Shown here: positions 1 to 10,842 of the stretch, piece after piece
How positions within the stretch are numbered: the first letter of the stretch is position 1
How the letters are laid out: every line of letters starts with the position of its first letter
Assembly (NCBI GenBank): GCA_965644295.1
Contig: CBFFRP010000358.1
Coordinates: forward strand, 62,001-126,000
DNA length: 64,000 nt
Reading direction: 5' to 3'
DNA from: Paraphysomonas bandaiensis
Lineage: Eukaryota; Chrysophyceae
The notes under the pieces: model-generated
What the model was told of the DNA's origin: nothing
Databases searched by the model: none
Seen by the model: only the letters and a program-made list of their open reading frames with translations
Position numbers and translations under genes: made by a program

Positions 1-60
1 AAGCTGCTTGTGTGTCGCCGCAAGCACCAAGGTACAACCACTTCCGTTCTGTGTGTGAGG
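1..60 (-). repeat. Dispersed repeat family A, terminal fragment
   Basis: The stretch with GTCGCCGCAAGCACCAAGG is the reverse complement of the 3' end of the repeats at about 4931-5245 and 44592-45010, which end in (T/G)GGTGCTTGCGGCGAC-like sequence. Similarity fades near base 55. The copy is cut by the window start, so its full length is unknown. Confidence 0.55.
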
Positions 61-739
61 GAGAAGCTCTTTGCGGACGCCAGTCCTTGGTACAGAAGGT
101 TTAGTCAGGAGGACCCCTTAGGATAGGGCTCCTCGGGACTCTGTGGAGGAGGATTCTGTATCAGTGAGAGTCAAGTGTCCTTGAACTGAGATACATAGAC
201 GAGGGGGTATGTTGGGACTCCTGCATGTCTTGGAATGGTTTAGCTGCGAGTTGGGCCTTGAACAGAGGAGTAGAGTTGGCATCTCTGCTGAGGTGGGGGC
301 GGCGGAAAAGGAAGGCGGGACCGCGTTAGGTCTCCGCTGCATGTGTAAATCAGTGTTGCTCAATTTAAATCGTGTATTACTGCAGTTTGAGCGCAAGCTG
401 GGGGGCCTTCGTGTGTGCCCACGTCGCTGCCGCAGTCTAGGGGGGAGTCTTTGTGGCCCCCTCCGGTTGGCAGCAGCATAACGCCCACTACGATCTCGGA
501 GCATTTGTTTGGCTGCAGTATAGAGCGGTTGAAGGAGGGTAACAACTGCTGTTTCAATATGGTACGTAGTCCACGCGCATTGAGGGAGCAATGATACGGT
601 GTTCCGAAAACGCTTTCCAGGTTGCACTTTGGTGCTTGAGAAGCTTTGGTAGAGTTAAATAGTAGGATATCAGTTATATGTTATATCGCAATTCTATAAA
701 CGCCGTTATTTGACAACTTACGAGTAAACGTAACTCAAA
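61..739. other. GC-richer stretch, no confirmed gene
   Basis: The minus strand carries a long open frame (about 118-627), but it has no ATG at its 5' end and its composition (Arg, Pro, Ser rich) matches no family I recognise. An overlapping second minus frame is also open at 360-557. Adjacency to repeat family A and a solo LTR makes a transposon remnant (gag-like) plausible. I do not call a gene here. Confidence 0.25.
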
Positions 740-1027
740 GCTGAGAATTATAAAATATAATCAGTATCTTTTATCATTCACCAATTTCATGTTATCTCTA
801 ATCTCTACTACCAACTACTACCACTCATTTCTCGTACGATCTGACGTCGGTTCTAACATGGTCACTATGTTCTATATTCAGTTTCACTGCCATATACTTA
901 TCGTCATGATATTAATTCTCATAATACAGTTAACCATAACTGTATAATTATCGTAACGGCTGTAATTTGTAATTTAAATACCTTATAACTACAGCTTTCA
1001 ATTGCTCTCAAATAGCAAAACTCAACA
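740..1027 (-). repeat. Degenerate solo LTR of the TGTTGAG copia family
   Basis: Read on the minus strand this begins TGTTGAGTTTTGCTATTTGA and continues through degenerate forms of segments in the intact LTR at 38962-39281: the AGCTGTAGTT block, the GATCGTACTAG-like block and the GGTAGTAGAGAT block. The LTR start (minus) is clear at base 1027. The other end is diffuse and 740 is approximate. No target duplication is visible. I found no coding sequence between here and the TLC gene. Confidence 0.6.
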
Positions 1028-1247
1028 TTTACTGCTAATAAGACATTCACTACTATATGCTCTACAAGTACAATACGTGTCATACAAGAAAAAATATCAC
1101 TTATGCATTATTACATTTTGAAACAGCGGCTCCTCTATTAATACTTCCTCGTTGTACTATCACGTACTTTGATCACATGACAGCAGCGAGGACACTACAT
1201 TGGTCACGTCACCAGCATATCTCATCTATGTAGAGACGAGATTCCGG

Positions 1248-2144
1248 CTACCGCTTTTTCTTATCACCAGCAACTGGCTTATTGTAGTTACTGGGATTAG
1301 GCGCGTCTTCATTTTCTCGTACGTCTTCCAACTCACCAAGAACTGTCTTACGATATGCAACCCTCATAATGGCATGAAACCAGTAGATATGCAGCACTTG
1401 GAGAACGAAGAGAGCAACAATAAAAGGACGGCAGTAAGGAATATCCATTAACATATAATGTTCGAAAATGGCAGATCGAATAACTTTAAAGGGAAAATAG
1501 TACAGGCGAGAGATAATCCATGATAGGATCAGGCCGATAAAAGCGATAGTAGACAATATCTCTTGGCCCATGTAATTCAGGATTTTCCCAGCTTCAAGAA
1601 AAATATCAGCAATATCGTGTAGTGCCAGTACAATGAGCCCTATTCGTTCGTAGTGCATGACAAAGCTGAAAAATATTAATCCGATCGTAACCACATGATG
1701 CACAGCCATCTCAACAAAATCGTTGCGGCGTGTTTCCAGAGTAAAATGACAAAATAACCCGGAGATATAGAATGCTAGCTCCCATAGATAGTAACCATTA
1801 ATGCTATACGATCGAGGGTACGGATAGTGCTGAATGCAGTCTATCGTAGAGTCCCATATACCGAGCGACCGAATGATCTCCACTGACCACAACCAGCTGA
1901 ATGTGTAGTAGATGAGTTTAAACAGACTCTCACTGGCCTTATGAGCAGTCGCCATGCGCTCTTGCTCGGTCTTATAAGGCACGATATAGTAGAATGCTCT
2001 CCATGCGAGGGCCTGCAGTATATAGCGGTACAGGGTCATGAGCACAGCCAATAGGAGGGCGTAATGATAGGGGATCTCCATGGGGATGCCGAACACACCC
2101 GCTAGAGAGGAGAGATCCTCCTCAGAGGGAACCAGGGAGTGCAT
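1248..2144 (-). CDS. TLC-domain protein, ceramide synthase-like (LAG1/LASS family)
   Basis: A 298-residue multi-pass membrane protein read as one exon from an ATG. The Lag1 motif is present: RRNDFVEMAVHHVVT at residues about 139-153, with the paired His (149-150), followed by HDIADIFLE at about 176-184. In ceramide synthases these residues form the acyl-CoA:sphingoid base N-acyltransferase site in the ER membrane. About six hydrophobic segments span residues 25-265. The C-terminus ends KKKR, which fits a KKXX dilysine ER-retrieval signal. There is no Hox-like domain, as in fungal and plant enzymes. It is head to head with the glycosyltransferase at 2479, with 334 bp between start codons. A non-synthase TLC protein (TRAM/CLN8-type) is possible, but the full Lag1 motif argues against it. 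Confidence 0.85.
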   Translation of the reverse strand: MHSLVPSEEDLSSLAGVFGIPMEIPYHYALLLAVLMTLYRYILQALAWRAFYYIVPYKTEQERMATAHKASESLFKLIYYTFSWLWSVEIIRSLGIWDSTIDCIQHYPYPRSYSINGYYLWELAFYISGLFCHFTLETRRNDFVEMAVHHVVTIGLIFFSFVMHYERIGLIVLALHDIADIFLEAGKILNYMGQEILSTIAFIGLILSWIISRLYYFPFKVIRSAIFEHYMLMDIPYCRPFIVALFVLQVLHIYWFHAIMRVAYRKTVLGELEDVRENEDAPNPSNYNKPVAGDKKKR

Positions 2145-2478
2145 GGTAGAAGATGAAATGAGATTATGCAGAAGAGGAGAGCTCTATATAGTGAGAGTGT
2201 ATATATGGCGATTGCTGTAGAACTATCAACGTGTTTCTGTATATGTATGTACTCTGCTGTATGTCTCACCCAGCAACTCCTTCCTACCTACACAGCAGAC
2301 TACTGTACGTGGAATGGTTGTACGTACCCACTCAGTTTGTGGACAGTACGGGTACAGTGGTGTATACGTACGCCTGTATAATATACTACAGAAGTATACT
2401 GCACTGTAGTACTGTATTCCATGTCTCTTGAAGACTGCGGCTCTGTTCATTGATGCGCATCCCACTCAAAAGCCGCCC
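2145..2478. promoter_or_regulatory. Divergent upstream region, TLC gene / glycosyltransferase
   Basis: 334 bp separate the two ATGs. A TATA-like CTATATAG lies near 2182. The middle is rich in GTAC, GTATAC and TACTGTA motifs (2300-2415), also seen near 8560-8640 and 10590-10790. No coding frame with support is present. The promoter role is inferred from position. Confidence 0.45.
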
Positions 2479-4311
2479 ATGCTGCCTCACCTCCTTCCGC
2501 TCTATGCCGTCTCGTTCATTCTCTTCACAGGAAGACTAGTCGTCTCTCTCTCCCCCTCTGAGGTGGATATTAGATGCATATTTGGCTCTAAGCATCAGGA
2601 CAGTCATATCTTCGAGAGACATAAGGAGGAGCTGCTAACCACACTCAGTGGATCCTTCCCAGCATGGTACAATGACTCTGTGAGTGGATTTGTTCGACGA
2701 TCAATTGCATGCTTTCAGTCAGGTGATATGAACACAGCCTTCGAGCATCTGGACTCCACTCTGAAGATTCAGTGGGGCATGCAGCCGCTGTGGAGCCCCA
2801 CCACTGAGAAATATATGTGGGAAATATCACGCAGGTACTTAACACAAACGAAGTATGTGGAGGATGTGTCGAATGTTCATAAAATCTTGCATGTCGGGAC
2901 GGAATTTTATAACAGCGGTGGTCACACGAGAGTTGTGTTGAGTTTTTTCGAAAACTTACCCAACTTAAAACAAGCACTTTTTATTACTAACAAGTACGGA
3001 AATGTTCCGGACCTGATTCGGTATAGCACCATTCCTAATCTAAGAGATAATATCTACTTATGTGATGCCAGACACGGCGACTATTTGGCATGCGCCCAAC
3101 GAGTTCGCGACACAGCCGTGGACTATGATCTAGTAGTGCTTCACATTCATACCCATGACTTCATATCTACTATAGCATTCGGTGAGGGTTATTATGGCCC
3201 CCGTGTGGTATTATTTGATCACGCTGACCACTTGCCGTGGATTGGGAGTTCCGTCTTAGATGCCAGGCTAGTGTACCGTCATACAGCTGCACAGCTTGCA
3301 TCTTCACGGGGTCTGGACCCCTCTAGAACAATCCGTATGCCTCTTCCTGCCAGTGTTAGCCAATCTCCATTTCAGAACAAAGAAGAATGTCGCAGGAGAT
3401 TAGGGATATCTGAGAACCAAGTAGTGCTGCTAACTATGGCTTCTACATACAAATATGGGAATCTTTTGGATTTTATAAACATTATCATCAGAATTCTGAA
3501 GCGATATTCAACAGCGTATTTTGTAGCGGTTGGTGTACCTAGTGTATGGCTGACGCATGCTGAAAACCAGGGAGTAAACATGTCACAAGTGAGATACATA
3601 AGACGTATTGGAGATGCAGCTCTTGCAGCGATGTATCATATCGCTGCAGATATTCATATTGATTCTTTTCCTTTCAGCTCAATAACTTCGATGATTGAAA
3701 CCACATTAATTAGTGGTGTTGCGGTGACTTTGTGTCCATGGACGGAAGAACAAGATATGATTTTGTGCGCACACCCCGGGGACTTTGGTTTACCGTCGTT
3801 CAACTCATCTTTCAGCGACATGCCTTTTCCAATAATTTCATATAGAACGAAGCACGCATTCGAGTGTGGTTTGCAGTCACTGGTTGCATTTCCTAATATA
3901 TTGGAGGCGTCTATGTCATATACTAGTCGAATGATGGGGATGCACACATCTAATCAGTGGGGAGATATCATGACAAAAGTTCTTGAAGATGTTCTAAAAT
4001 TCAGTCGTCGACCTGCCAACAATAAACTCGACAGTATTAGTTTGTCGAGTGGTAAATACGAGTGTGTGAATAGTGGACCGATTTTAGCTCAACTTGGTTT
4101 TCATATTGAAAAATCTGGTTCCAACGTGCAGGAGTTTAATATTTTTAGGTGGCGTGATAATGGATTAAGTCTGGAGCTTCAGCTCTCCGAGTATTGTGTC
4201 AATCTTGATTTGCACTATCCTGATTGCGACGATTTAAAGATTATTATAATTTCTCATCTACATAAACATGAAGAATATAGAGATATCCTATTGCGATACG
4301 CTGAGCTATAA
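2479..4311 (+). CDS. Glycosyltransferase-like protein (GT-B fold), secretory pathway
   Basis: The open frame begins upstream at 2428, but with TTG; the first in-frame ATG is at 2479 and gives a 610-residue protein. It starts with a hydrophobic segment (PLYAVSFILFTGRLVVSLS), a signal peptide or type II anchor. A central motif VGTEFYNSGGHTRVV (residues about 137-151) resembles the GGHTR motif near the N-terminus of some GT-B glycosyltransferases, mostly bacterial as I recall. The C-terminal half (VVLLTMASTYKYGN, VGVPSVWLTH, ADIHIDSFPFSS.. MIETTLISG) looks like the nucleotide-sugar-binding lobe. Donor and acceptor cannot be told. It is single exon and divergent from the TLC gene. Codon use becomes AT-rich toward the 3' end. 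Confidence 0.6.
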   Translation: MLPHLLPLYAVSFILFTGRLVVSLSPSEVDIRCIFGSKHQDSHIFERHKEELLTTLSGSFPAWYNDSVSGFVRRSIACFQSGDMNTAFEHLDSTLKIQWGMQPLWSPTTEKYMWEISRRYLTQTKYVEDVSNVHKILHVGTEFYNSGGHTRVVLSFFENLPNLKQALFITNKYGNVPDLIRYSTIPNLRDNIYLCDARHGDYLACAQRVRDTAVDYDLVVLHIHTHDFISTIAFGEGYYGPRVVLFDHADHLPWIGSSVLDARLVYRHTAAQLASSRGLDPSRTIRMPLPASVSQSPFQNKEECRRRLGISENQVVLLTMASTYKYGNLLDFINIIIRILKRYSTAYFVAVGVPSVWLTHAENQGVNMSQVRYIRRIGDAALAAMYHIAADIHIDSFPFSSITSMIETTLISGVAVTLCPWTEEQDMILCAHPGDFGLPSFNSSFSDMPFPIISYRTKHAFECGLQSLVAFPNILEASMSYTSRMMGMHTSNQWGDIMTKVLEDVLKFSRRPANNKLDSISLSSGKYECVNSGPILAQLGFHIEKSGSNVQEFNIFRWRDNGLSLELQLSEYCVNLDLHYPDCDDLKIIIISHLHKHEEYRDILLRYAEL

Positions 4312-4930
4312 ATGGATGTCATGTAGATATAAGGGTGACGATACTCTCACATATATATCTCTTCTTATATGGAATGATTAAGCCCGGTGATATGGTAAAC
4401 AGTACGACATTATTATGACTTTTAAGCGAAAGATGTGTTATGAACTATTGTGGTAGAGGTCCATATGCTGTTTTTTTCTTCGACGAGTCATACCGATAAT
4501 TCAGGTGCTTATATCTGCTTCAGATACAATTAAATCACTTGTGATTATATGGGGCGTCTGCAGCTATGACACGATAAACTGTTCTTATCTTTGCATAGAA
4601 TATCATATGCAGTAAACAGAGTAATGAAGAATGAACTGCAGTGTAATATAAATTTGATTCTATTTAACTTAATATATATCATAAGCAAATAGCTTCACAA
4701 AATAGTAATTTTAAATTATAATAAGTGTTATCTCTCAACAAAGTCGGACTTGCTAATAAGTCATTCACAATTAAAAGTGTTATGAAATAAGTAGTCCTTA
4801 AAGTAGTAATGTTGGTGAGTATAAAGGTTATACATACCCATCAAAGCTTTCAACCGCACCTACTCCTGGTATGCAAGATTAACTAACAGTATTGATTAAG
4901 ATGGGTAGTTGAGTTATGTTTTCAAATTCT
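4312..4930. other. Intergenic, AT-rich, no gene seen
   Basis: Stops are dense in all frames. A short stray piece of repeat family A (CTCAACAAAGTCGGACTT) lies at about 4735-4752, roughly 200 bp before the fuller copy. Confidence 0.6.
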
Positions 4931-5245
4931 GACCTCAACAAAGTCGGACTGGCACCCTTTCGTGGTATTCTGGGAGATAAGTACCGGAGAGAACTGGAGC
5001 TATTTCTCCGGGAAGCTCACATGAGCCGCATAAACAGGTATCCGGGACTGGGCCCACCTCAAGGGAATCGGGGGTATTGGGCTGCATGCTGAAGTCATGC
5101 ATCCGGGCTGTTCATCTTAAGGACTCAAAAATCCTGTAGTCAGCAGATGTCAAGTATATCAACATTCTGCTTTCTCATTGCGTTTGCGTTGAGCAATAGA
5201 GCGAAAGTGGTTGCACCTTGTGCTTGCGGTGATTCAAATTCTGCA
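4931..5245 (+). repeat. Dispersed repeat family A, copy 2
   Basis: Begins CTCAACAAAGTCGGACTGG and ends near GTGCTTGCGGTGATTC. It aligns along its length with 44592-45010 (shared AAGTACCGGAG, GAGCCGCA.A, GGGCCCAC.TCAAGG, GCATCCGGGCTGTTCA, TAAGGACTCAAA, CAGATGTCA) but lacks an internal stretch of about 100 bp that the 44.6-kb copy has. No protein is encoded consistently. It looks like a non-autonomous element; class unknown. Confidence 0.75.
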
Positions 5246-5794
5246 GTGATAAATATTATATATATAGTATAGGGAAATACGGCGGTATAATATGAACTTA
5301 ATAAAGTTGAATTAAATATATTGAATTATCGGAATTACTAGGATTGTAACATAAGCAGCGACATGTCTGTATGTAACACATATATTTAGTCAACAAATGT
5401 CAGAGGTATATACTCAGGCACACAGTGACTAACAATACTTACGATATCAAATATATAATGATATGATACTATTATACTTACGACAGCATGTAAACAACCT
5501 AGCGGCAAGTTACTTGAGGCACTTAAAAGGTTAGTATATATATTATTAACGTTATAATAATAATAATAAAATATTAAGTGTATGGTAGTGTTTGTTTTAT
5601 ATATAATATTCTATATATAATATAGTAACTTTTCGTCAAAGAACAACAGAATGGGTGGATTAAGGCACGCTCGCATCTGTGAATGTTTTGACCGGAAAAC
5701 GTCGACGCAATGGTGAGGTATCGTACAAAGAATATAGCTCTATGCTTAACGGAATAGCTTGAACTGTGTATAATATATATAATATGTCTAGCCG

Positions 5795-5970
5795 ATGATT
5801 TGAACTGAAGTAACGTGTAAGAAAGTAGTAAAAAATATTATACACACTCTGCTAATATCTTTATGGCTACTTTTATTGTGCATAGTTATACCATTTTCTG
5901 ATCATCATCAAAAATTTTACCAGGTTTTATACATTTCACTCGGTTTTGGTATTACCCTGACTTAATATTA
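5795..5970 (+). repeat. Dispersed repeat family B, copy 1
   Basis: AACTGAAGTAA..., AGTAGTAAAAAATATTAT, GTGCATAGTTATACC and ACCAGGTTTT...GGTTTTGGTATTACC recur in the same order, inverted, at 36215-36390. Parts recur at 6295-6345 and 38725-38776. The conserved end is GGTTTTGGTATTACCTCGACTT. Non-coding; element class unknown. Confidence 0.65.
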
Positions 5971-7742
5971 TATATATGAACATTCTGTTGAACCCAATCT
6001 AAGTCAAAACACTTTTTTGAGATAATATAACTGAGATAACATAATAATATAATATATTAATAATTATTACGTCCGCAATAATATACTATTATAAAAATAG
6101 ACTAACTACCAGAAACGCACAAATATATTTATAGTATCAGCTATAGCCGAACTCACCAGCCAAACGGCAGCATCCAAATAAACGTCACAATTAAGTAAAA
6201 AAGGAGATAAGCATTAGAGATCTAGTCTAAAGTAATTCCCAACTCTACAAGAAGAGGCATTAAAACTATTCCAAATTCAACTCTATTTATTGCCATAATA
6301 TATTCCCAAAAATTTCACAAGGTTTTGGTGTTGCCCCGACTTGTTGCTAATTTAGTGATCCCATAATAGGAAATTACAATGAATGCTAAGAGTTGAGTGA
6401 GTGTAGTTACATATTTTTCAAGTTTGCATAGAAACAGAAATATCACACATATATTCTTTTCTCTTGATCATTTTGGTACCATTGCAATTTATATCCTACC
6501 GGTGTCATATATATAATATATATATATATTATAAAAATTAGTCTCCGCTATAATAATATGACTGATTCTACAGCAGTATAATATATATTATAATGACTGG
6601 CTCGAAAAGTATAGTTGATAGGAAGCTAGATACACTTCAATATTTTTAGTGTTCGTAGGTATTATAGATATCTCGCAAGTTCAATTTGATCATAACTCTA
6701 TGGATTGACCAGGTATATAGTGTTTATAGTAGTATGTTGTGACTAGAGTCTATCTATAAAAATTGGTTGCTTATGGTGTAGAATGTTATTAAATATTAAA
6801 ACAGAGAATTAAGTGTGTTATTAAACTTATTATTACCATATATATGTTAACTGAAAAGTATACGCGTACTAGTAACAACTAAAACTTAGCGTATATATTA
6901 CTAAACGTTGCAAATATCTATTAGTAACTACTCCTCTGCCCTAGACTTCACGTGTATAAACACCGTGTTTTAAACACACAAAGGAGCATTTAGTTGATTC
7001 TCCTCCATTTTCACCAATAACATCATCGTAAAAATATATTTTACAATGTTTGTTTTTATCAGGTTTAAATATACCATTTATGGGTGATAACTTCCCGCGA
7101 TTATAAAGGCATTACCAAGCATACTGGTATTACACTGCACTATGTAAGGTAGTAGTCCACCGATAATATTGCAATAGTTTTTTAAATATATTGACAATAT
7201 ATTGACAATATATTGTAATAATATATTAGTATCTTTTATCAGCGGTTAAATACACATGTGTATATTCTAATTTTAGGACTGGTCATTTAGAACACAGTCC
7301 TGTCAAGAAAAGACTCTCTGCTGCTTAGCTAATCGAAATTTTCCTCATACTCGTCCACTGAGCCATCATAGATGTCGCCACCATCACCATATTCATTCGA
7401 AATTGATGAAGTATGTATACATCTGGCCACAAGGGTCGATTAGATTTCAGAAACAACACTATTATAAGTGTAGTAGGATGCAAACTTTTGAGCAACAAGG
7501 AGAAAGCAATTACACTAAACACACACTAATACATCATATATTGCTATTGTGATATCTTATAAGTAACTTTGTGATTTTTTCTTAGATCCTTTCCAGAGGG
7601 AGATAATTCATGGAAAGAGTAATTCAATTTTGACAAATGCTGTGTGTATATTGTCCATTGATATACGTAGTATCATTATTATTTATCATTAACATAACAC
7701 TAGCTCCAACCATATATTCACATATTGAAAGGAATATCTTCA
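5971..7742. other. Intergenic, very AT-rich, no confirmed gene
   Basis: Long TA-rich runs occur (6500-6545, 7160-7230). A short minus-strand frame ending at a stop at 7331-7333 encodes an acidic tail (GDGGDIYDGSVDEYEENFD) preceded by an AG. It could be the last exon of an unrecognised gene, but there is no upstream support, so it is not called. Confidence 0.5.
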
Positions 7743-8425
7743 TTAACCAAGAATGGTCTGATATTCACATCTGGTGCCATAGTAACCGTGGAAGCAAGTA
7801 CATGTGCCATCCGTATAGTCGCAGAGACCACGACCAGAGCAATCACGACCAGCTTCGTTACCATATCCCTTCAAAACATCCGCTCCAGATGGGCACTCCA
7901 CTGCGAACAATAAATTAGAAATATACTATAAAATCACAACCATATTCAATGCTTACCAAGTGAACAATCCGGTCCACGACGGCCGAGATCGCAAATACAT
8001 CCGACGTGCTTCTCAGCATCCCAAGGAGTGGTGTAAAGCCTTCCAGCCTCAGCAGCCAGTTGAAGCTGAGTGAAACAAACACCAGCATCGCTGCAAGAGT
8101 TAGGACAAACGGTCCTCTCGCAGGCAATACCCTCGTAGTTCTCGAAACAAGCGCACTCACCAGTGGATCGATCACAAATACCCTTATTAGAGCATTCAAC
8201 CACGGGGTGGGCATCATTTGCCCCCTCGACAGTGCCAATCCAAGCTGTGGACTTGGGGCATGTACGACCAGAACAGTCAGCAAAGGTCCATGCAGGCTCG
8301 CCATCTATTCTGGCATAGCATGTGCACTTATCATTGGTTCCACAAGAACCGTGACCACTGCACCCATTGGGGCAATACGCCACCACCGCAGTCGCAAAAG
8401 CTGCAAAAAGAAGCTGTCTAATCAT
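7743..8425 (-). CDS. Secreted EGF-repeat protein, copy A
   Basis: Two exons on the minus strand: 8425-7957 and 7900-7743, with a 56-nt GT-AG intron (7956-7901), giving 208 residues. A signal peptide ([16 protein letters not shown]) is followed by a mature chain starting [16 protein letters not shown]. About 20 Cys are arranged in EGF-like modules: [39 protein letters not shown], and [17 protein letters not shown] in exon 2. There is no transmembrane segment after the signal, so secretion is expected. EGF chains that begin this way are common in heterokonts; ligand and role are unknown. The mature part is identical in protein to copy B, while the signal peptide is unrelated. The head-to-head partner starts 413 bp away. 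Confidence 0.8.
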
Positions 8426-8838
8426 TCTAGAGAGTTAATTAGTGGTCTTGCAGTCAACCTTAATTTATTGTATTGATGAGGATGTGATGCAATGTGATCA
8501 CAGTGTTTGCAGTTATGTAACGGAATTGATAGTGTGTGTTCAACGGACATGTTGGCAGTTCACAATACGGTGTCAGTGTATACCGGTATACTGTATAATA
8601 TACGGGCCGCATGCATATCTAGGTATCTTGTACAGGTACACTATTCAGTTTATGTATCCGCAACGTACTTGTGGACACTCAACATACATGTACAATTGGC
8701 GGTTTCAAGTCCCAAGGCAATATGCACGACTTACTACCATCTTTGCTGTCTCGAAAGTTACGGCACACCATCTCTGTCATCAACACTGTTTAAACATATA
8801 ACTATAATTGTAATTCATTAAACGATTAAACTTTAACA
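8426..8838. promoter_or_regulatory. Shared upstream region of the two EGF genes
   Basis: 413 bp lie between the two divergent ATGs. It contains GTATACCGGTATAC (a palindrome near 8579-8592), TGTACAGGTACA (8630-8641) and other GTAC/GTATAC motifs like those upstream of other genes here. No supported coding frame. A bidirectional promoter is inferred. Confidence 0.45.
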
Positions 8839-9524
8839 ATGCAGCTTAAAGTGATCGCCCTTCTCTCTATCGCTAGCGTCATTACAGCCTATTGCCCCAA
8901 TGGGTGCAGTGGTCACGGTTCTTGTGGAACCAATGATAAGTGCACATGCTATGCCAGAATAGATGGCGAGCCTGCATGGACCTTTGCTGACTGTTCTGGT
9001 CGTACATGCCCCAAGTCCACAGCTTGGATTGGCACTGTCGAGGGGGCAAATGATGCCCACCCCGTGGTTGAATGCTCTAATAAGGGTATTTGTGATCGAT
9101 CCACTGGTGAGTGCGCTTGTTTCGAGAACTACGAGGGTATTGCCTGCGAGAGGACCGTTTGTCCTAACTCTTGCAGCGATGCTGGTGTTTGTTTCACTCA
9201 GCTTCAACTGGCTGCTGAGGCTGGAAGGCTTTACACCACTCCTTGGGATGCTGAGAAGCACGTCGGATGTATTTGCGATCTCGGCCGTCGTGGACCGGAT
9301 TGTTCACTTGGTAAGCATTGAATATGGTTGTGATTTTATAGTATATTTCTAATTTATTGTTCGCAGTGGAGTGCCCATCTGGAGCGGATGTTTTGAAGGG
9401 ATATGGTAACGAAGCTGGTCGTGATTGCTCTGGCCGTGGTCTCTGCGACTATACGGATGGCACATGTACTTGCTTCCACGGCTACTATGGCACCAGATGT
9501 GAATATCAGACCATTCTTGGTTAA
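8839..9524 (+). CDS. Secreted EGF-repeat protein, copy B
   Basis: Exons 8839-9310 and 9367-9524, with a 56-nt GT-AG intron identical to that of copy A, giving 209 residues. The signal peptide is [17 protein letters not shown]; the mature chain from [10 protein letters not shown] onward equals copy A. Exon 2 supplies the last EGF module ([26 protein letters not shown]) and ends ILG. A frame that reads through the intron stops almost at once (SLGKH), so splicing is needed for the final module. The two copies share mature function but have different leader peptides and possibly different promoters. Confidence 0.82.
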
Positions 9525-9788
9525 TTGATGTCATTTACATATTCATTTGAAGTCCCTTTATACCGTGTTCATTAGTTGGGGTGTCTTTCTAACTAGTAAA
9601 CTACTACCGACTCCTTAGTTATGTCTGATTTAATTTTTATTAAATATGGAACATTATATATGTCAATTGCCTGCAGAGTATGCATTTAAGACTTAGGGTA
9701 AGCAACAAAATGCGCTACAAATAACTTTGTGATGTGCAAACATAAACATAATAACACCTAGAGTTAGGAACATAAAAACTTTTTACAT
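9525..9788. other. 3' flank of EGF copy B
   Basis: AT-rich; no gene seen. The first half probably holds the 3' UTR. Confidence 0.4.
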
Positions 9789-9911
9789 CAGGGCTAGGGA
9801 ACATTATATTGAAATGCAATAGTATTGATGGGTCAGTTCATAAACTCCATCAATATAATTGATGGGACGCTATCTAAAAATAGTACTGCAATATATTGTT
9901 CCCTAGCCCTG
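9789..9911. mobile_element. hAT-type MITE, 123 bp
   Basis: Terminal inverted repeats CAGGGCTAGGGAACA(T/A)TATATTG start at 9789 and close at 9911. They are flanked by 8-bp near-repeats TTTTACAT (9781-9788) and TTTTTCAT (9912-9919), one mismatch. CAGGG ends with an 8-bp target duplication are characteristic of hAT elements. It has no coding capacity. A left half of a relative is at about 18348. Confidence 0.75.
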
Positions 9912-10842
9912 TTTTTCATCACCATCCCTTCTTTAAAGCTTTAAGGTATCAGGATTCCAACCAAACGTAAAAAATGTGGTGCACTAGTCAATGATATATG
10001 TAATAGGTAATAGGTAATAGTGCTTATACCCTGATATCACTGCCAGTCACTCCCGTGCCTTCTGATCTCCTGCTCGTGTTTGAATTCGTAGTAAAACGTC
10101 GGGGCATTCATTTCATCAATGTAAAGATATGACTCCAATAAAGTCTGGTACTGTAGTCACTCTACTTTCCAACTTCTTTTATTGGAAAGACACAAGTTCA
10201 AAACAAAAGAATCCGACAAACCCTGCAGCAGGGAACATACAAAGGCCACTCTATGCATACAGTAGAGCATCAGTGTTCAGGAATGTATGACTTAGAGTTA
10301 AATTAGAATGAATATTTATATATAAAGGGATTTATGCGGTTCATTCAAGAGTATAGTCAAGTCTAAATCTAGGTGTGTGGCCAGTACTCACAAGTAAGTT
10401 ACGTTCATACATGTCTTGTGCTTCTTCGTATAGTTCACGTATATCACGAGGTGGAAAAGAAAACAATCAAAGAATATTAAAACACAACGGCGTTAGTGTC
10501 GTTTCTGAGCATTGCATCCTATTGACGATATCTGGATATGGATATGCAGGAGGTGACACAGTGCACTGCTGTAGTCTATATCATACGTCGTAGTGCCCAT
10601 ATATACTACATGTATACCTATAGCCTACAGTACAGTATAGCTCTAGACGGCACAGTACCGCATACGTATGCACGTATCCGTTAGTAATAATATCCTGTGG
10701 GTATAGATACAGTATGCATACACGTCCAGAGTGTATACAGCACGCAGATATACGCACAGCAGGAGTATGTATACATGGACCATATCTACACACATAACTC
10801 AGCATACATATATATTAATAGAGAGGAATACCCGATCTCCTC
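9912..10842. other. Intergenic / upstream region of the membrane gene at 10843
   Basis: No supported gene. The last 250 bp are rich in GTAC/GTATAC motifs (ACAGTACAGTATAG, CATACGTATGCACG), resembling the upstream regions at 2300 and 8560, and probably form the promoter of the gene at 10843. Confidence 0.4.

Larger units (their letters stand above)
7743..9524. repeat. Inverted duplication of the EGF gene (arms 7743-8377 and 8890-9524)
   Basis: Two 635-bp arms are separated by 512 bp. By eye exon 1 (from the mature N-terminus) and the intron are identical. In exon 2 I saw two synonymous changes (GGT/GGC, GGT/GGC) before the arms diverge after the stop codon. Identity stops exactly at the first mature residue, so the signal-peptide codons differ completely. 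Confidence 0.9.

Noticed and set aside
118-627. 169-codon minus-strand gene
   Set aside because: No ATG at the 5' end, an overlapping frame is equally open, the composition is low-complexity Arg/Pro/Ser and it is flanked by repeats.
7915-9352. Mirror open frames on the opposite strand of each EGF gene (129 and 142-156 codons)
   Set aside because: They are antisense shadows. The Cys-rich frame has signal peptides, a conserved intron and silent-only changes; the mirrors have none of these.
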